Source: JBOGUF01 sp050696075 (GTDB lineage Bacteria; Chloroflexota; Chloroflexia; Thermomicrobiales; UBA6265). Taken from it: 64,000 nt of DNA. The stretch covers positions 186,001-250,000 of the forward strand of contig JBOGUF010000142.1 in NCBI GenBank assembly GCA_050696075.1. The letters run 5' to 3'. This document shows positions 25,489 through 34,836 of this stretch, in pieces. Under the pieces are notes generated by a model. That model saw only the letters and a list, made by a program, of their open reading frames with translations, had not been told where the DNA came from and did no database searches. How positions within the stretch are numbered: the stretch's first letter is position 1; each line of letters begins with the position of its first letter. The position numbers and the translations under genes are program-made.

Positions 25489-25497
25489 AGTATAGCA
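25489..25497 (-). promoter_or_regulatory. Extended -10 promoter of ftsH
   Basis: Minus-strand TGC-TATACT in the hpt-ftsH gap. No good -35 is seen, so ftsH can be transcribed independently of tilS-hpt through an extended -10. Confidence 0.55.
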
Positions 25498-25503
25498 TCG
25501 CGC

Positions 25504-26064
25504 CTATTTCCCAGAAATTACCGAGGGATCTAGCACCGCGACATACGGCAAATTTCTGTACTGCCCAGCGTAGTCCAATCCATAGCCAACGACGAATTCG
25601 TCTGGAATCGCAAACCCGACCATGTCGACTTGAACGTCGATCGCGCTCGGCTTTTCCTTCTTTAGCAGTGCCACCACGTGGATGTCCCGCGGGTTCCGCC
25701 TCTTAAGCACGTCGAGTAGGTACTGCAAGGTCAAGCCGCTATCGACGATGTCTTCCACGACGAGGATACGACGCCCCTCAATCTCCTCGTTGAGGTCCTT
25801 GAGAATGCGCACAATGCCGGAGGTCCGCGTGCTTGCGCCGTAGCTCGACACCGCCATGAAGTCGATTGCGACCGGTACCGACATCGCCCGCATCAGATCC
25901 GCCATGAAAGTCACCGCGCCGGTTAATACGCCGACCATCAACGGCGGCTCGCCCGGAAAAAGCTCGTCGATCTCGCGCGCGAGCTCCTTGATCCGTCGCC
26001 GGATCGCCTCTTCCTCGATCAAGACACGGGCAACCCCTTCGGCTCGACGCTCAATCGTCTGCAC
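25504..26064 (-). CDS. hpt: Hypoxanthine phosphoribosyltransferase
   Basis: Purine salvage enzyme that makes IMP or GMP from hypoxanthine or guanine and PRPP. The PRPP-binding loop is ILVVEDIVDSGLTLQYL. PPLMVGVLTGAVTFMADLMR and VSSYGASTRTSG are also typical, and the C terminus has DEFVVGYGLDYAGQYRNLPY. GTG 26064 gives 186 aa, the family size, and has GGGGAG just upstream; the frame remains open to 26130 but that extension shows no similarity. It lies between tilS and ftsH. Confidence 0.95.
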   Translation of the reverse strand: MQTIERRAEGVARVLIEEEAIRRRIKELAREIDELFPGEPPLMVGVLTGAVTFMADLMRAMSVPVAIDFMAVSSYGASTRTSGIVRILKDLNEEIEGRRILVVEDIVDSGLTLQYLLDVLKRRNPRDIHVVALLKKEKPSAIDVQVDMVGFAIPDEFVVGYGLDYAGQYRNLPYVAVLDPSVISGK

Positions 26065-26168
26065 GCGGCTCCCCTTCCCCTCAATTCGCGACAACGACGC
26101 CCGTGTGAATGCGGTCGTCAGCATCAGCATCGAGCATGACCGATCGCGCTAATGCAATCAAGCGGCGA

Positions 26169-27248
26169 TCAGGACTCGACTTCGGAAACTGGCACGGTCG
26201 GACATTCGCCCACAATAAGTAGACCGTTGGCAACGCTGACACACAGTCCCCGTCCAACTTCGACCCGCCGATTTCGACGCGGTTGAACGATCATGCCAAA
26301 CACGGCATCGACTCGCTCAGCGCTCGGCTCGATTCGGTATGAGCTGAGCCATCGATGGATTACAGCGCGTACGAGCGCGGGATGCCATTGCTTGAACGTA
26401 TCGATAAGCAGTCGTCTACCGCCCCGCGGCGCGAGATCAATCTCCGCGTCCACCGATTGTTGAAGGAAGTCGTCGACTTCGGCGGTAAGCCGAGCGTACC
26501 GCGCAAGCGCGGCTGTCGCACCCGGCGAAACCCGCTCCAAAACGGGTACGACCTCGCGCCGGATCGCGTTGCGGTGGAGTGTCGCGTCCGCGTTGCTTGG
26601 ATCCTCGATTGGTTCGATTTCGAGTTTCGCGGCGTAAGCACGCACCTCGACGCGGGATTCTTGAAGCAGTGGACGCCATACGCGCAAAGTGACCGTCGAA
26701 TGCGAATCGGCATGCTCCCACCACGGAACTGTCATGTCGACGAGGGCCGCCATCCCGCCCGCTCCATGTACGCCGCTTCCGCGAAGCAAATGGAGTAGAA
26801 CCGTCTCAGCCTGGTCTGTTTGATGGTGGGCGAGGGCAATGGCCGCGCCATTCCTGTCCTGGACTTCCTCAGCAAAGATGCGATATCGCTCGCGCCGTGC
26901 CGCTTCCTCAATTCCAACGCCGACATGAGAAGCAATTCGTCCCTCGTCGACCCGTTTCACTCGACAGGCCAAGCCGAGGATGCTTGCAATCTCACGCGCT
27001 CGCTCGGCATCCTTGGCGGAGGTCTCACGCAGCCCATGATCGACATGCAGCAATTCAACGTTTGTTCCGTTGAGCGGCGCCACGCGTCTAAGAGCGGCGG
27101 CGAGCGCGAGGGAATCGGCGCCGCCGGAGTATCCGACGATGATGTGGCAGTCGGAGGGAAAACGTTCCTTGAGTCGAGCGAGCAGACGCTGCTCGAACCC
27201 ATTATGGACACCGACCCTGGCATCGGCGTCGCGTCTTCGACGGCTCAT
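26169..27248 (-). CDS. tilS: tRNA(Ile)-lysidine synthase
   Basis: Converts C34 of tRNA-Ile(CAU) to lysidine so that it reads AUA and charges with Ile. The 359-aa product from ATG 27248 has the PP-loop SGGADS (IIVGYSGGADSLALAA), LLHVDHGLRE, and ALAHHQTDQAETVLLHLLRGSG. A substrate-binding C-terminal part is present but short compared with E. coli TilS, as in many Gram-positives. A tRNA gene with anticodon CAT lies 31 bp upstream on the same strand, so the two may share a transcript. hpt and ftsH follow. Confidence 0.95.
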   Translation of the reverse strand: MSRRRRDADARVGVHNGFEQRLLARLKERFPSDCHIIVGYSGGADSLALAAALRRVAPLNGTNVELLHVDHGLRETSAKDAERAREIASILGLACRVKRVDEGRIASHVGVGIEEAARRERYRIFAEEVQDRNGAAIALAHHQTDQAETVLLHLLRGSGVHGAGGMAALVDMTVPWWEHADSHSTVTLRVWRPLLQESRVEVRAYAAKLEIEPIEDPSNADATLHRNAIRREVVPVLERVSPGATAALARYARLTAEVDDFLQQSVDAEIDLAPRGGRRLLIDTFKQWHPALVRAVIHRWLSSYRIEPSAERVDAVFGMIVQPRRNRRVEVGRGLCVSVANGLLIVGECPTVPVSEVES

Positions 27249-27278
27249 CGACCTATCATTTCCGAGGGAAACATCGAG

Positions 27279-27353
27279 TGGTGCCGACGGGTGGACTCGA
27301 ACCACCGGCCAAGGGCTTATGAGTCCCTTGCTCTGCCTCTGAGCTACGTCGGC
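27279..27353 (-). tRNA. tRNA with anticodon CAT (Met elongator or Ile2)
   Basis: Acceptor GCCGACG/CGTCGGC, anticodon loop CTCATAA, T-arm GGTGG/CCACC, CCA encoded. The pair at the top of the anticodon stem (31-39) is an A-G mismatch. Pairs 4-69 and 5-68 are G-C and A-U, unlike the C-G pairs that E. coli TilS prefers, which favours Met. The variable region TTGGCC resembles Ile2. Identity is left open. It sits directly upstream of tilS. Confidence 0.9.
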
Positions 27354-27429
27354 CCGCGTCGCGGACGCCCAAAAATATACCAATTCCTCCGATTGAGCGT
27401 CAAACGACCCGACGCCCCGATCCAGTGGA

Positions 27430-27438
27430 TGCTAGACT
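27430..27438 (+). promoter_or_regulatory. Extended -10 promoter of pcrA
   Basis: TGC-TAGACT, about 42 bp before ATG 27480. No -35 is evident. Confidence 0.5.
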
Positions 27439-27479
27439 CGAATTCGATTCGAAGCCCCATGGAGAATGTACGCCATCAC

Positions 27480-29786
27480 ATGAGCACGCCGCCTCTCGTC
27501 AGCGAATCAAATGACCTGCTGGTCGGGCTCAATCCCGAGCAACAGCGCGCGGTCACGACGACCGAAGGTCCCGTCCTCGTCGTCGCCGGTCCGGGTTCGG
27601 GTAAGACCAGGGTTCTCACCCACCGCATCGCCTACCTGATTCGCGAGCGGGGCGTCCTCGCCGACGAGGTCCTCGCGGTGACCTTCACCAACAAGGCCGC
27701 CAACGAGATGCGCGCCCGCATCGCCAACTTGTTGGGCGCCGCATCGGTGACCGGTCTAGTGATGGGTACGTTTCATTCATTGGGAGTACGCATCCTCCGC
27801 CAGAACCCAGGAATGGTCGCCGACCGCGTCGGGATCATGCCCAACTTTCTGATCTACGACGACGCTGACCAGTTGACGGCGGTTAAGCAAGCGGTCCTAG
27901 CGGTCGATCTCGACCCGAAACGGGTTGCTCCCCGGCGCATGCTCTCTCGCATCTCCGCGGCTAAGTCGCTGCTAGTCGGACCGGAAGAGTTCATCAACCA
28001 GGCCGAGACCTACGACGACGAGGTGGTCGCCCGCGTCTATCGCGAGTACCAGCGCATTCTCGCAAAGGCCAACGCCGTCGACTTCGACGACCTGCTCAAC
28101 CTGCCGATCCGACTGTTCGACGCGGTCCCAAGCGTGCTCGAACGGTATCAAGACCGGTTTCGATACATCCTCGTCGACGAGTATCAGGACACGAATCGAG
28201 TTCAGTACGTGCTTGTCTCAGCACTCTCCGACAAACACCGCAACCTCTTCGTGGTGGGCGATCCGGATCAGTCGATCTACGCCTGGAGGCAGGCCGATAT
28301 CCGCAACATCCTCGACTTTGAACGGGACTATCCCGATGCCCAACAGATTCATCTCGAGCTCAACTACCGCTCGACGCAACGCATCGTTGCCACCGCCGAT
28401 CGCGTCATTCGCGACAACAAGCAGCGCATCGACCGCCGCCTGCGGACCGACAACGACGAGGGGACACGGGTCATGGTGCGCCTCCTCGCGGACCAGCGTC
28501 ACGAGGCGCATTTCATCGTCGGTGAAATCCGGAGGTTGATGAACACGTCGGATGTCTCGGCTGAGGACGTCGCTGTGATGTACCGCACCACGGCCCAGAG
28601 CCGCGTCCTGGAAGAGGCGTTCCGTGTCAACGAGATTCCGTATCGCATCATCGGTGGCGTTCGCTTCTACGATCGCAAAGAGGTCAAAGACGTCCTGGCG
28701 GTCTTGCGATTGCTCTACAACGCGGCCGATGAGATCAGCCTGGATCGCATCATCGAAAATATGCCGATAGGTCGCGGACTTGGACCGAAGGCGCTCGATG
28801 CGATCCGCACATGGTCGACGCTCCACGGCCGTCCGCTGCTCGACGGCTTTGTCGCCATAGCGGAGCCGGCTCTCGAATCCGTTTCTACCCCCGCGCTGTC
28901 TGGCGCGGCCAAGGCTGCCGCCGCGCGACTCGGCGAGATCTTCGCTCAGCTTCGGCGCGTGCAACGCGACCTCAGTCTCACCGAGCTCTTCGATGTCATC
29001 GTGGAACAGACCGGGTACAAGGATTCCTTCGACACCGAGAGCGAAGAGGAGATGCAGCGCTGGGCGAACGTGCTCGAGTTGCGATCCGACCTTGAGGCGT
29101 ATGGGATTGTGTCGCCCGACGAGGCCTTGGCGACTTATCTGGAGCAAGTTGCACTCATTGCGGATATCGACACCTTGAACAGCCAAGATCAGGGCAAGGT
29201 GACGTTGATCACACTGCATTCCGCCAAGGGACTTGAGTTTCCGGTCGTTTTTATCGCCGGCGTTGAAGAGGGATTATTGCCGATCAGTCGCGCCGTGGAG
29301 ACGGAGATGATGGACCCCCTTCCATTAGAGGAGGAGCGGCGCCTCTTCTACGTCGGCATTACGCGCGCCGAGCACCTGCTGTATATCACCTTTGCTAGCT
29401 CCCGCATGCTCTATGGACGAACGCAATTAAGCACGCCGTCGCGATTCCTCTCGGCGCTACCGGAGGATCACGTCTCCGGGCTCGATTCTGTGGCAAAGCT
29501 CACCCGGAGTTCGCGGCACTCCTCCCTTCAGGATCGCGTTCGTCAGGAGATCAGATCGAACTATAGCTGGGACCAGCGCGGCCGATCCGCCAGTCATCAA
29601 ACCCCTCCTGTCCCAGCTCGCGCCTTCGGAAAAGGTCATCGGGTCTTCCACGCTAAGTTCGGCGAGGGACGCATCACCAACGTCGTCGAGCGCGCCGGCG
29701 ATCAGGAGCTCGCGATTGAATTTATCCGCCATGGAAAGAAGGTCATTCTCGCCAGTTTTGGCAACCTGGACGTGATCGACGAATAA
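27480..29786 (+). CDS. pcrA: UvrD/PcrA-type 3'-5' DNA helicase
   Basis: Superfamily 1A helicase used in nucleotide excision repair, mismatch repair and removal of RecA or stalled polymerase. The product is 768 aa. Q-motif GLNPEQQRAV, Walker A AGPGSGKT (to about residue 43), TFTNKAANEMR, DEYQDTN, VVGDPDQSIYAWRQAD, TLHSAKGLEFPVV, and FYVGITRAE are all present. The C-terminal tail GHRVFHAKFGEGRITNV is the PcrA-type Tudor-like domain that binds RNA polymerase. The frame is open far upstream through a tRNA on the other strand, so ATG 27480 (or 27459) is chosen. Confidence 0.97.
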   Translation: MSTPPLVSESNDLLVGLNPEQQRAVTTTEGPVLVVAGPGSGKTRVLTHRIAYLIRERGVLADEVLAVTFTNKAANEMRARIANLLGAASVTGLVMGTFHSLGVRILRQNPGMVADRVGIMPNFLIYDDADQLTAVKQAVLAVDLDPKRVAPRRMLSRISAAKSLLVGPEEFINQAETYDDEVVARVYREYQRILAKANAVDFDDLLNLPIRLFDAVPSVLERYQDRFRYILVDEYQDTNRVQYVLVSALSDKHRNLFVVGDPDQSIYAWRQADIRNILDFERDYPDAQQIHLELNYRSTQRIVATADRVIRDNKQRIDRRLRTDNDEGTRVMVRLLADQRHEAHFIVGEIRRLMNTSDVSAEDVAVMYRTTAQSRVLEEAFRVNEIPYRIIGGVRFYDRKEVKDVLAVLRLLYNAADEISLDRIIENMPIGRGLGPKALDAIRTWSTLHGRPLLDGFVAIAEPALESVSTPALSGAAKAAAARLGEIFAQLRRVQRDLSLTELFDVIVEQTGYKDSFDTESEEEMQRWANVLELRSDLEAYGIVSPDEALATYLEQVALIADIDTLNSQDQGKVTLITLHSAKGLEFPVVFIAGVEEGLLPISRAVETEMMDPLPLEEERRLFYVGITRAEHLLYITFASSRMLYGRTQLSTPSRFLSALPEDHVSGLDSVAKLTRSSRHSSLQDRVRQEIRSNYSWDQRGRSASHQTPPVPARAFGKGHRVFHAKFGEGRITNVVERAGDQELAIEFIRHGKKVILASFGNLDVIDE

Positions 29787-29865
29787 GCACCACCCCAGAC
29801 TGTCCGTACACGTTGTACAATTGAGGAAACATCGATCGGGGATGCACACAAAAGGCGCGAGGCGC

Positions 29866-30906
29866 ATGCCACACGCATCGTCGATCAGAGTTGCGCTGGA
29901 AGCGATGGAGGACGATCTGCTGGCACCGCGCGCCAAACGGAGTCGCCTCGCGACGCGGCGTTTACCGGAAGACCCGTCGTCTATCCGAACCGAGTATCAA
30001 CGCGACCGCGATCGGGTGATCCACTCGAAGAGCTTTCGGCGGCTGATGCACAAGACGCAGGTCTTCATTGCTCCCTCGGGGGATCACTACCGCACCCGCT
30101 TGACGCACACGCTGGAAGTCACCCAGATCGCGCGCACGATCGGTCGCGCGCTACGATTGAATGAAGACCTTATCGAAGCGATTGGTCTTGGTCACGATCT
30201 CGGTCACACTCCCTTCGGTCACGCCGGAGAGATCGCGCTGGCTGATCTGCTGCCGGGCTTCCGGCACAATGAACAGAGTCTGCGCATCGTCGACTACCTC
30301 GAAAAGGGAGGCCGCGGTCTCAACCTGACGAACGACGCGCGCGATGGCATCCTGCGACATTCAAAGCCGGATGAGGAGATCACTGGCGACATCTCCGGCC
30401 GCCCGTCGTCACTCGAGGGTGAGGTCGTCAAGATCTCCGACGGCATTGCCTACATCAATCACGACCTCGACGACAGCATTCGGGCGGGAATCATCGAGGA
30501 GAACGAATTGCCGCGTGCGGTACACGATATCCTTGGGACGACCCATGCCCGGCGGATTGACACACTTGTCCGCGACGTCGTCGCGCATTCTTCGGCCACC
30601 GATTCATCGAGCAGCATCCAAATGTCGTCGGAAGTTCAACAAGCAGCGAATGAACTCCGCCGCTTTCTCTTTCAACGCGTCTACAATCCGCTCAATGAGC
30701 GACCAGATACGCTTCGCGCGCAGCACGTTGTACGTGCCCTCTGCGCTCACTTTCTCGAGGACCCCGCGCGATTACCTGAGGAATCCCGACCGGACGACGG
30801 TGAAGTCCCGCAACGCGGCGTCGCGGACAATGTCGCCAGCATGACCGATCGTTTCGCACTCGAACTCTATCAGCGATTATTCGTTCCTCGATACTGGTCG
30901 GTCTGA
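29866..30906 (+). CDS. dgt: Deoxyguanosinetriphosphate triphosphohydrolase-like protein
   Basis: HD-superfamily dNTPase that releases tripolyphosphate from dGTP or other dNTPs. Motifs are in family order: RTEYQRDRDRVIHSKSFRRL, KTQVFIAP, RLTHTLEVTQIAR, GLGHDLGHTPFGHAGE, FRHNEQSLR, and KISDGIAYINHDLDD. The length of 346 aa fits the Gram-positive type. Start choices are 29842, 29866 and 29905; 29866 has GAGG upstream. A TACAAT -10 lies at 29816-29821. It is followed 39 bp later by dnaG, a known neighbour. Confidence 0.95.
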   Translation: MPHASSIRVALEAMEDDLLAPRAKRSRLATRRLPEDPSSIRTEYQRDRDRVIHSKSFRRLMHKTQVFIAPSGDHYRTRLTHTLEVTQIARTIGRALRLNEDLIEAIGLGHDLGHTPFGHAGEIALADLLPGFRHNEQSLRIVDYLEKGGRGLNLTNDARDGILRHSKPDEEITGDISGRPSSLEGEVVKISDGIAYINHDLDDSIRAGIIEENELPRAVHDILGTTHARRIDTLVRDVVAHSSATDSSSSIQMSSEVQQAANELRRFLFQRVYNPLNERPDTLRAQHVVRALCAHFLEDPARLPEESRPDDGEVPQRGVADNVASMTDRFALELYQRLFVPRYWSV

Positions 30907-30945
30907 ACGACGATACCGACCGAGTTCTAAAAGTTGGAGTAGCCA

Positions 30946-32835
30946 ATGGCACGAGATTCTGTAGCCGAAGTCCGAGAGCGCACCGACGCCGTCGACCTCG
31001 TATCGCAGTACGTGTCGCTGAAACGGACGGGGCGCAATTACAAGGGTCTGTGCCCATTTCATCAGGAGAAGACTCCCTCCTTTGTCGTCTTCCCCGAGTC
31101 GGGCAATTTCCACTGCTTTGGCTGCGGCAAGGGCGGCGACATCTTCACGTTCTACATGGGCGTCGAGAATGCCGACTTCAAGGAGTCACTCGCTGAACTC
31201 GCCCGACGAGCGGGTGTGCAACTAGAGATGACCCCGACCGATGCGCCCGAGGTCGACGCCCACCGTCAGCGCCTGATCGACCTCAATGGCACAGCAGCGA
31301 CCTTCTTCAACAACATTCTCATCAACAGTACGCTGGGAGCGGCGGGCCGAGAAGCAGTCGAGCACCGCGGATTGTCTGCCGACGTCATTGCTCGATTCCA
31401 GCTCGGCTTTGCTCCCGACGGCTGGGACCATTTGCTGAACTACTTGTCGGCCCGAGGAGTCGATCCGGCGTTCGCGGCGGAAGCGGGTCCGCTGCAAACG
31501 CGCGACACGGGCGGCTATTACGATCGCTTCCGCAATCGCCTGATCTTTCCGATCCGGAATCGGGACGGTGCGGTCGTCGGATTCGGTGGGCGCGCGTTGG
31601 GCGACGCGGTCCCGAAATACCTCAACTCGCCGCGGTCGCCGATCTTTGACAAGAGCGCGCTCCTCTATGGACTCGACCTTGCCAAGGACGAGATCAGGCG
31701 GCGGGACCAAGTTGTGATTGTCGAGGGGTACATGGACGCCATAGCCGCCCACCAGTTCGGCCATCCGAACGTGGTTGCGGCGATGGGGACCGCGGTCACC
31801 GAACAGCAGATCGCGCTCGTCAAGCGGTCGACCAAGCACATCGTGCTCGCGCTCGACGCCGACACCGCGGGCCAGATGGCGACGCTACGCGGACTCGAAA
31901 CGGCCCAAGGGACGCTCGATCATGACCTCGTTCCGATCCCGGACGCACGCGGCGTGATTCATTGGGAGCGGAAGCTCAATGCAGAGATCACGATCGTTAA
32001 TCTGCCGGAAGGGAAAGATCCCGACGAGTTGATCCGACGTTCGCCGGAACGTTGGCCGGAAATCATCGCGTCAGCCCAACCATTCCTCGACTTCTTCCTC
32101 GATGCGGTCACGGCCGACGTGCGCCTTGACGACGCTCGCGGAAAGGCCGAGGCGGTTCGGCGGGCGGGGCCGGTGTTGCAACAGATCGCCGATCGCGTTA
32201 TTCAGTCGCATTATGTCGCCCAATTGGCCAGAATACTCCGAATCGATGAACGCGTCGTCTCCTCCGAGATCCGCCGATCGTCGATGAAAACCTCGATGTC
32301 GACGCCTGATCCTTCGCGCTCAACTCGTCGGCAACTCGCGGCGAGTCACGAGGACCATCTGATGGCGATTCTGCTCAAGCATCGTTCACTGTGTGGCGAC
32401 GTCATCGCCATGGTGCCGGAAGGGGACTTGCTGGACGGGCGCAACCGCGAGTTGCTCGCCGTTTTGCGCGACCAGACGATCCTGGACCTCTCCGCGGAAG
32501 TGATCCTTGACGGGTTGGACGAACCGCTCGCGGAGCATGGACAACGGCTGCTCTCATTGATCGACGGAACTCCCGCGCAGCTTCCCGGTCAGGTCACGCG
32601 AGAGGCGCGACAAGCTGTAGAGCGCCTCGGACGCGAACGTTTCCTCTTTTTGATGCGACAGTTGCAAGAGGAGATCCGGGCGGCGCAAAGCGACCAGGAT
32701 AGCGCCGCGATGACCGAGTTATCGGCGCAGATGCAGCGTTTGGCCGAGCGCCACGGCGCCTTCAATCCGCCACTGAGCCCGTACTTCCGCGATAGTCGGG
32801 ACTCTCTGGCGACGACGGGTCGGCAACCGGCGTAG
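30946..32835 (+). CDS. dnaG: DNA primase
   Basis: Synthesises RNA primers for replication; 629 aa. The CHC2 zinc finger is CPFHQEKTPSF with HCFGCGKGG (Cys36, His39, Cys57, Cys60). The polymerase core has FRNRLIFPIRNRDGAVVGFGGR. TOPRIM is VVIVEGYMDAIAAHQFG with ALDADTAGQMA. A C-terminal helicase-binding helical region follows. GGAG precedes ATG 30946. Its last 74 bases overlap the end of selA on the other strand. No rpoD follows, unlike the classical dnaG-rpoD operon. Confidence 0.97.
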   Translation: MARDSVAEVRERTDAVDLVSQYVSLKRTGRNYKGLCPFHQEKTPSFVVFPESGNFHCFGCGKGGDIFTFYMGVENADFKESLAELARRAGVQLEMTPTDAPEVDAHRQRLIDLNGTAATFFNNILINSTLGAAGREAVEHRGLSADVIARFQLGFAPDGWDHLLNYLSARGVDPAFAAEAGPLQTRDTGGYYDRFRNRLIFPIRNRDGAVVGFGGRALGDAVPKYLNSPRSPIFDKSALLYGLDLAKDEIRRRDQVVIVEGYMDAIAAHQFGHPNVVAAMGTAVTEQQIALVKRSTKHIVLALDADTAGQMATLRGLETAQGTLDHDLVPIPDARGVIHWERKLNAEITIVNLPEGKDPDELIRRSPERWPEIIASAQPFLDFFLDAVTADVRLDDARGKAEAVRRAGPVLQQIADRVIQSHYVAQLARILRIDERVVSSEIRRSSMKTSMSTPDPSRSTRRQLAASHEDHLMAILLKHRSLCGDVIAMVPEGDLLDGRNRELLAVLRDQTILDLSAEVILDGLDEPLAEHGQRLLSLIDGTPAQLPGQVTREARQAVERLGRERFLFLMRQLQEEIRAAQSDQDSAAMTELSAQMQRLAERHGAFNPPLSPYFRDSRDSLATTGRQPA

Positions 32836-34234
32836 CAGGCGAGGCGAGGATCGCTCGGAAGAGCAAATCGTCCTCTTCGGGCAACACAGAGCGCAGGTCG
32901 AGGATGATCCGACCATTTTCGATGCGACCGAAGACGGGTGGATCGCCGAGCCGAAGTCGGCGAGCGCGTTCCTCTACCGCCGAATCAACCAGTGTCAACG
33001 CCGCACTGGGCAACGTCTGACCTGGCAGCGAACCGCCGCCGATCGCCGCCTCGGACGACACGACGAATGCCTCGCATCCGGCCGTCCGGAGTTTGGCCGC
33101 GAGGGATTCGGCTCGTTCGCGGATTGTCGAAACATCGTCGGCAATCATCCGCCAGACGGGCACCGCGCTGATCGCCTCGCCACGGGCGTAGTGCCGCAGC
33201 GTTGCGGCGACGCCGGCGAGACAGGTTTTGTCCGCTCTCACCGCTCGCGCCAACGGATGCCGAGCAGCCTTTTCGACCCATTTGCGAGAGCCGGCGATGA
33301 TCCCAGCCTGTGGACCACCGAGTAGTTTATCGCCGCTCGCGGTGACCAGCGATGCACCTTGCCGCAAGCCTTCGCCGATGGTCGGTTCCGATCCAAGGCC
33401 GAACGGTGAGGTATCGAGTAGGGCGCCGCTGCCGAGATCCTCGACAACCGGCAGCTGACGCGCTGACGCAACCGCGGCGAGCTCCGCGACCGATGCGCTA
33501 TGGACAAACCCACTCATCCGAAAGTTGCTCGGATGGACTTTCAAGAGCACGGCCGTCGAATCGTCTATTGCACGCTCATAGTCGACGGCGTAGGTTCGAT
33601 TAGTCGTCCCGACTTCGACCAGGATCGCCCCGCTCTGCATGAGAACATCCGGTACCCGGAAGCCGCCGCCGATCTCCACCGCTTCACCACGCGACATGAC
33701 GACCGATCGCCCCGCGGCCAAAGCGGAGAGGACTAAGAGGACGGCAGCGGCGTTGTTGTTGACGACAATGCAATCCTCGGCTCCGGTGAGCAGCCGCATG
33801 AGCGTTGCGATCTCTCGCATTCGACCGCCGCGCTCATTGGTGTCAGCATTAATCTCGAGCGCGACGTACGATGCGGCTGCTTCGGCCATCGACCGCGCCG
33901 TCTCCGCGCTGACCGGCGCCCGGCCCAGGTTGGTGTGAACCAGAATGCCGGTTGCGTTAATCAGCGGTCGAAGGCGCGGGAGATCGATGGCGCGCAGGTG
34001 ATCGAGCACGCGCTCGACTATTTCGGCACGCTTTGGCATCGCGCCTGCCGCGATAGCACGTCGCTCACCTTCCAATTGCAATTGGATCGCGTGAGCCAGG
34101 ATGTCGTCGGCGAGCGTCAAAGCGGTGGATTGACGCACAAGGTCGATCAACGACGAAACGGACGGCAGCGCCCGGTAGGGTGACTCGTCGTCCAATCGTC
34201 GCGCGGGACCGACCCCATCGGCTGTTCGTGCCAT
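32762..34234 (-). CDS. selA: L-seryl-tRNA(Sec) selenium transferase
   Basis: PLP enzyme that converts Ser-tRNA(Sec) to Sec-tRNA(Sec) with selenophosphate. The 490-aa product has the N-terminal helical domain (LPSVSSLIDLVRQ), INATGILVHTNLGRAP, AVLLVLSALAAGR, VVEDLGSGALLD, and the PLP Lys in TASGDKLLGGPQAGII. ATG 34234 is chosen; the open frame upstream crosses tRNA-Pro. The C-terminal 24 residues overlap dnaG's 3' end. selB, selC and selD are not in the window, and no in-frame UGA gene was recognised here. Confidence 0.96.
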   Translation of the reverse strand: MARTADGVGPARRLDDESPYRALPSVSSLIDLVRQSTALTLADDILAHAIQLQLEGERRAIAAGAMPKRAEIVERVLDHLRAIDLPRLRPLINATGILVHTNLGRAPVSAETARSMAEAAASYVALEINADTNERGGRMREIATLMRLLTGAEDCIVVNNNAAAVLLVLSALAAGRSVVMSRGEAVEIGGGFRVPDVLMQSGAILVEVGTTNRTYAVDYERAIDDSTAVLLKVHPSNFRMSGFVHSASVAELAAVASARQLPVVEDLGSGALLDTSPFGLGSEPTIGEGLRQGASLVTASGDKLLGGPQAGIIAGSRKWVEKAARHPLARAVRADKTCLAGVAATLRHYARGEAISAVPVWRMIADDVSTIRERAESLAAKLRTAGCEAFVVSSEAAIGGGSLPGQTLPSAALTLVDSAVEERARRLRLGDPPVFGRIENGRIILDLRSVLPEEDDLLFRAILASPATPVADPSSPESPDYRGSTGSVAD

Positions 34235-34262
34235 TGCCGTCCTCGATCCGCACCAATAGAAC

Positions 34263-34288
34263 GAGGGAGCGGTGATGACCGCTCCCTC
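34263..34288 (-). terminator. Terminator of tRNA-Pro
   Basis: Perfect 11-bp stem GAGGGAGCGGT/ACCGCTCCCTC with a 4-base loop, just past tRNA-Pro on the minus strand. The T-poor tail is TTCTATTG. It separates the tRNA from selA. Confidence 0.75.
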
Positions 34289-34289
34289 C

Positions 34290-34368
<79 letters not shown>

Positions 34369-34649
34369 TGCGTACTAACCTTACCACAGCGGCGCCTATG
34401 CCTTCAATAGGCGCGAGGGACCTGCGCTGGACAAAAGAAATTTGGTGGTGCAGATCGAGGCGGATGCAGCGAAGCAAACGACATGTGGACTGTCCCAACT
34501 GACTAGGTCACTGTTGCGGCATACTACTACATAAATGCACTCATTCGCATCGTGTACGTACGGTTCCGGGCGCCGTCGCGACTTACCGTGACATCCCTTG
34601 ACGTGTGGTAGCATTTCCAAGTACGGCGAGCGATCGTCGGCAACAGTGT

Positions 34650-34725
34650 GCCCGCGTAGCTCAGCGGATAGAGCGCCACCGTCCTAAGGTGGGCGTCGGG
34701 GGTTCGAGTCCCTCCGCGGGTACCA
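34650..34725 (+). tRNA. tRNA-Arg (anticodon CCT)
   Basis: Acceptor GCCCGCG/CGCGGGT, anticodon stem CCACC/GGTGG, loop GTCCTAA. The anticodon CCT reads AGG. CCA is encoded. TTGACG at 34598-34603 could be its -35, but the -10 is weak. The roughly 280 bp before it back to tRNA-Pro hold nothing recognisable. Confidence 0.96.
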
Positions 34726-34836
34726 CAACTTCTCCGTCGGCAATCCATCTCACGTTCGTGCACATGACGGATCGAGGGGCGGTCGTGCTCACCCGCACAG
34801 TTGCGGGTTACCTTTGGATGGAGCGGAGGGGAAAGC

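Noticed and set aside
26820..27479. Extension of pcrA upstream
   Set aside because: It overlaps tilS and the tRNA(CAT) gene, and the translation there has no helicase similarity.
28218..29219. A 333-codon frame opposite pcrA
   Set aside because: Antisense shadow; helicase motifs on the plus strand explain the openness.
34369..34649. tRNA-Sec (selC) between tRNA-Pro and tRNA-Arg near selA
   Set aside because: No 8-bp acceptor with a long variable arm and TCA anticodon can be drawn in this stretch.
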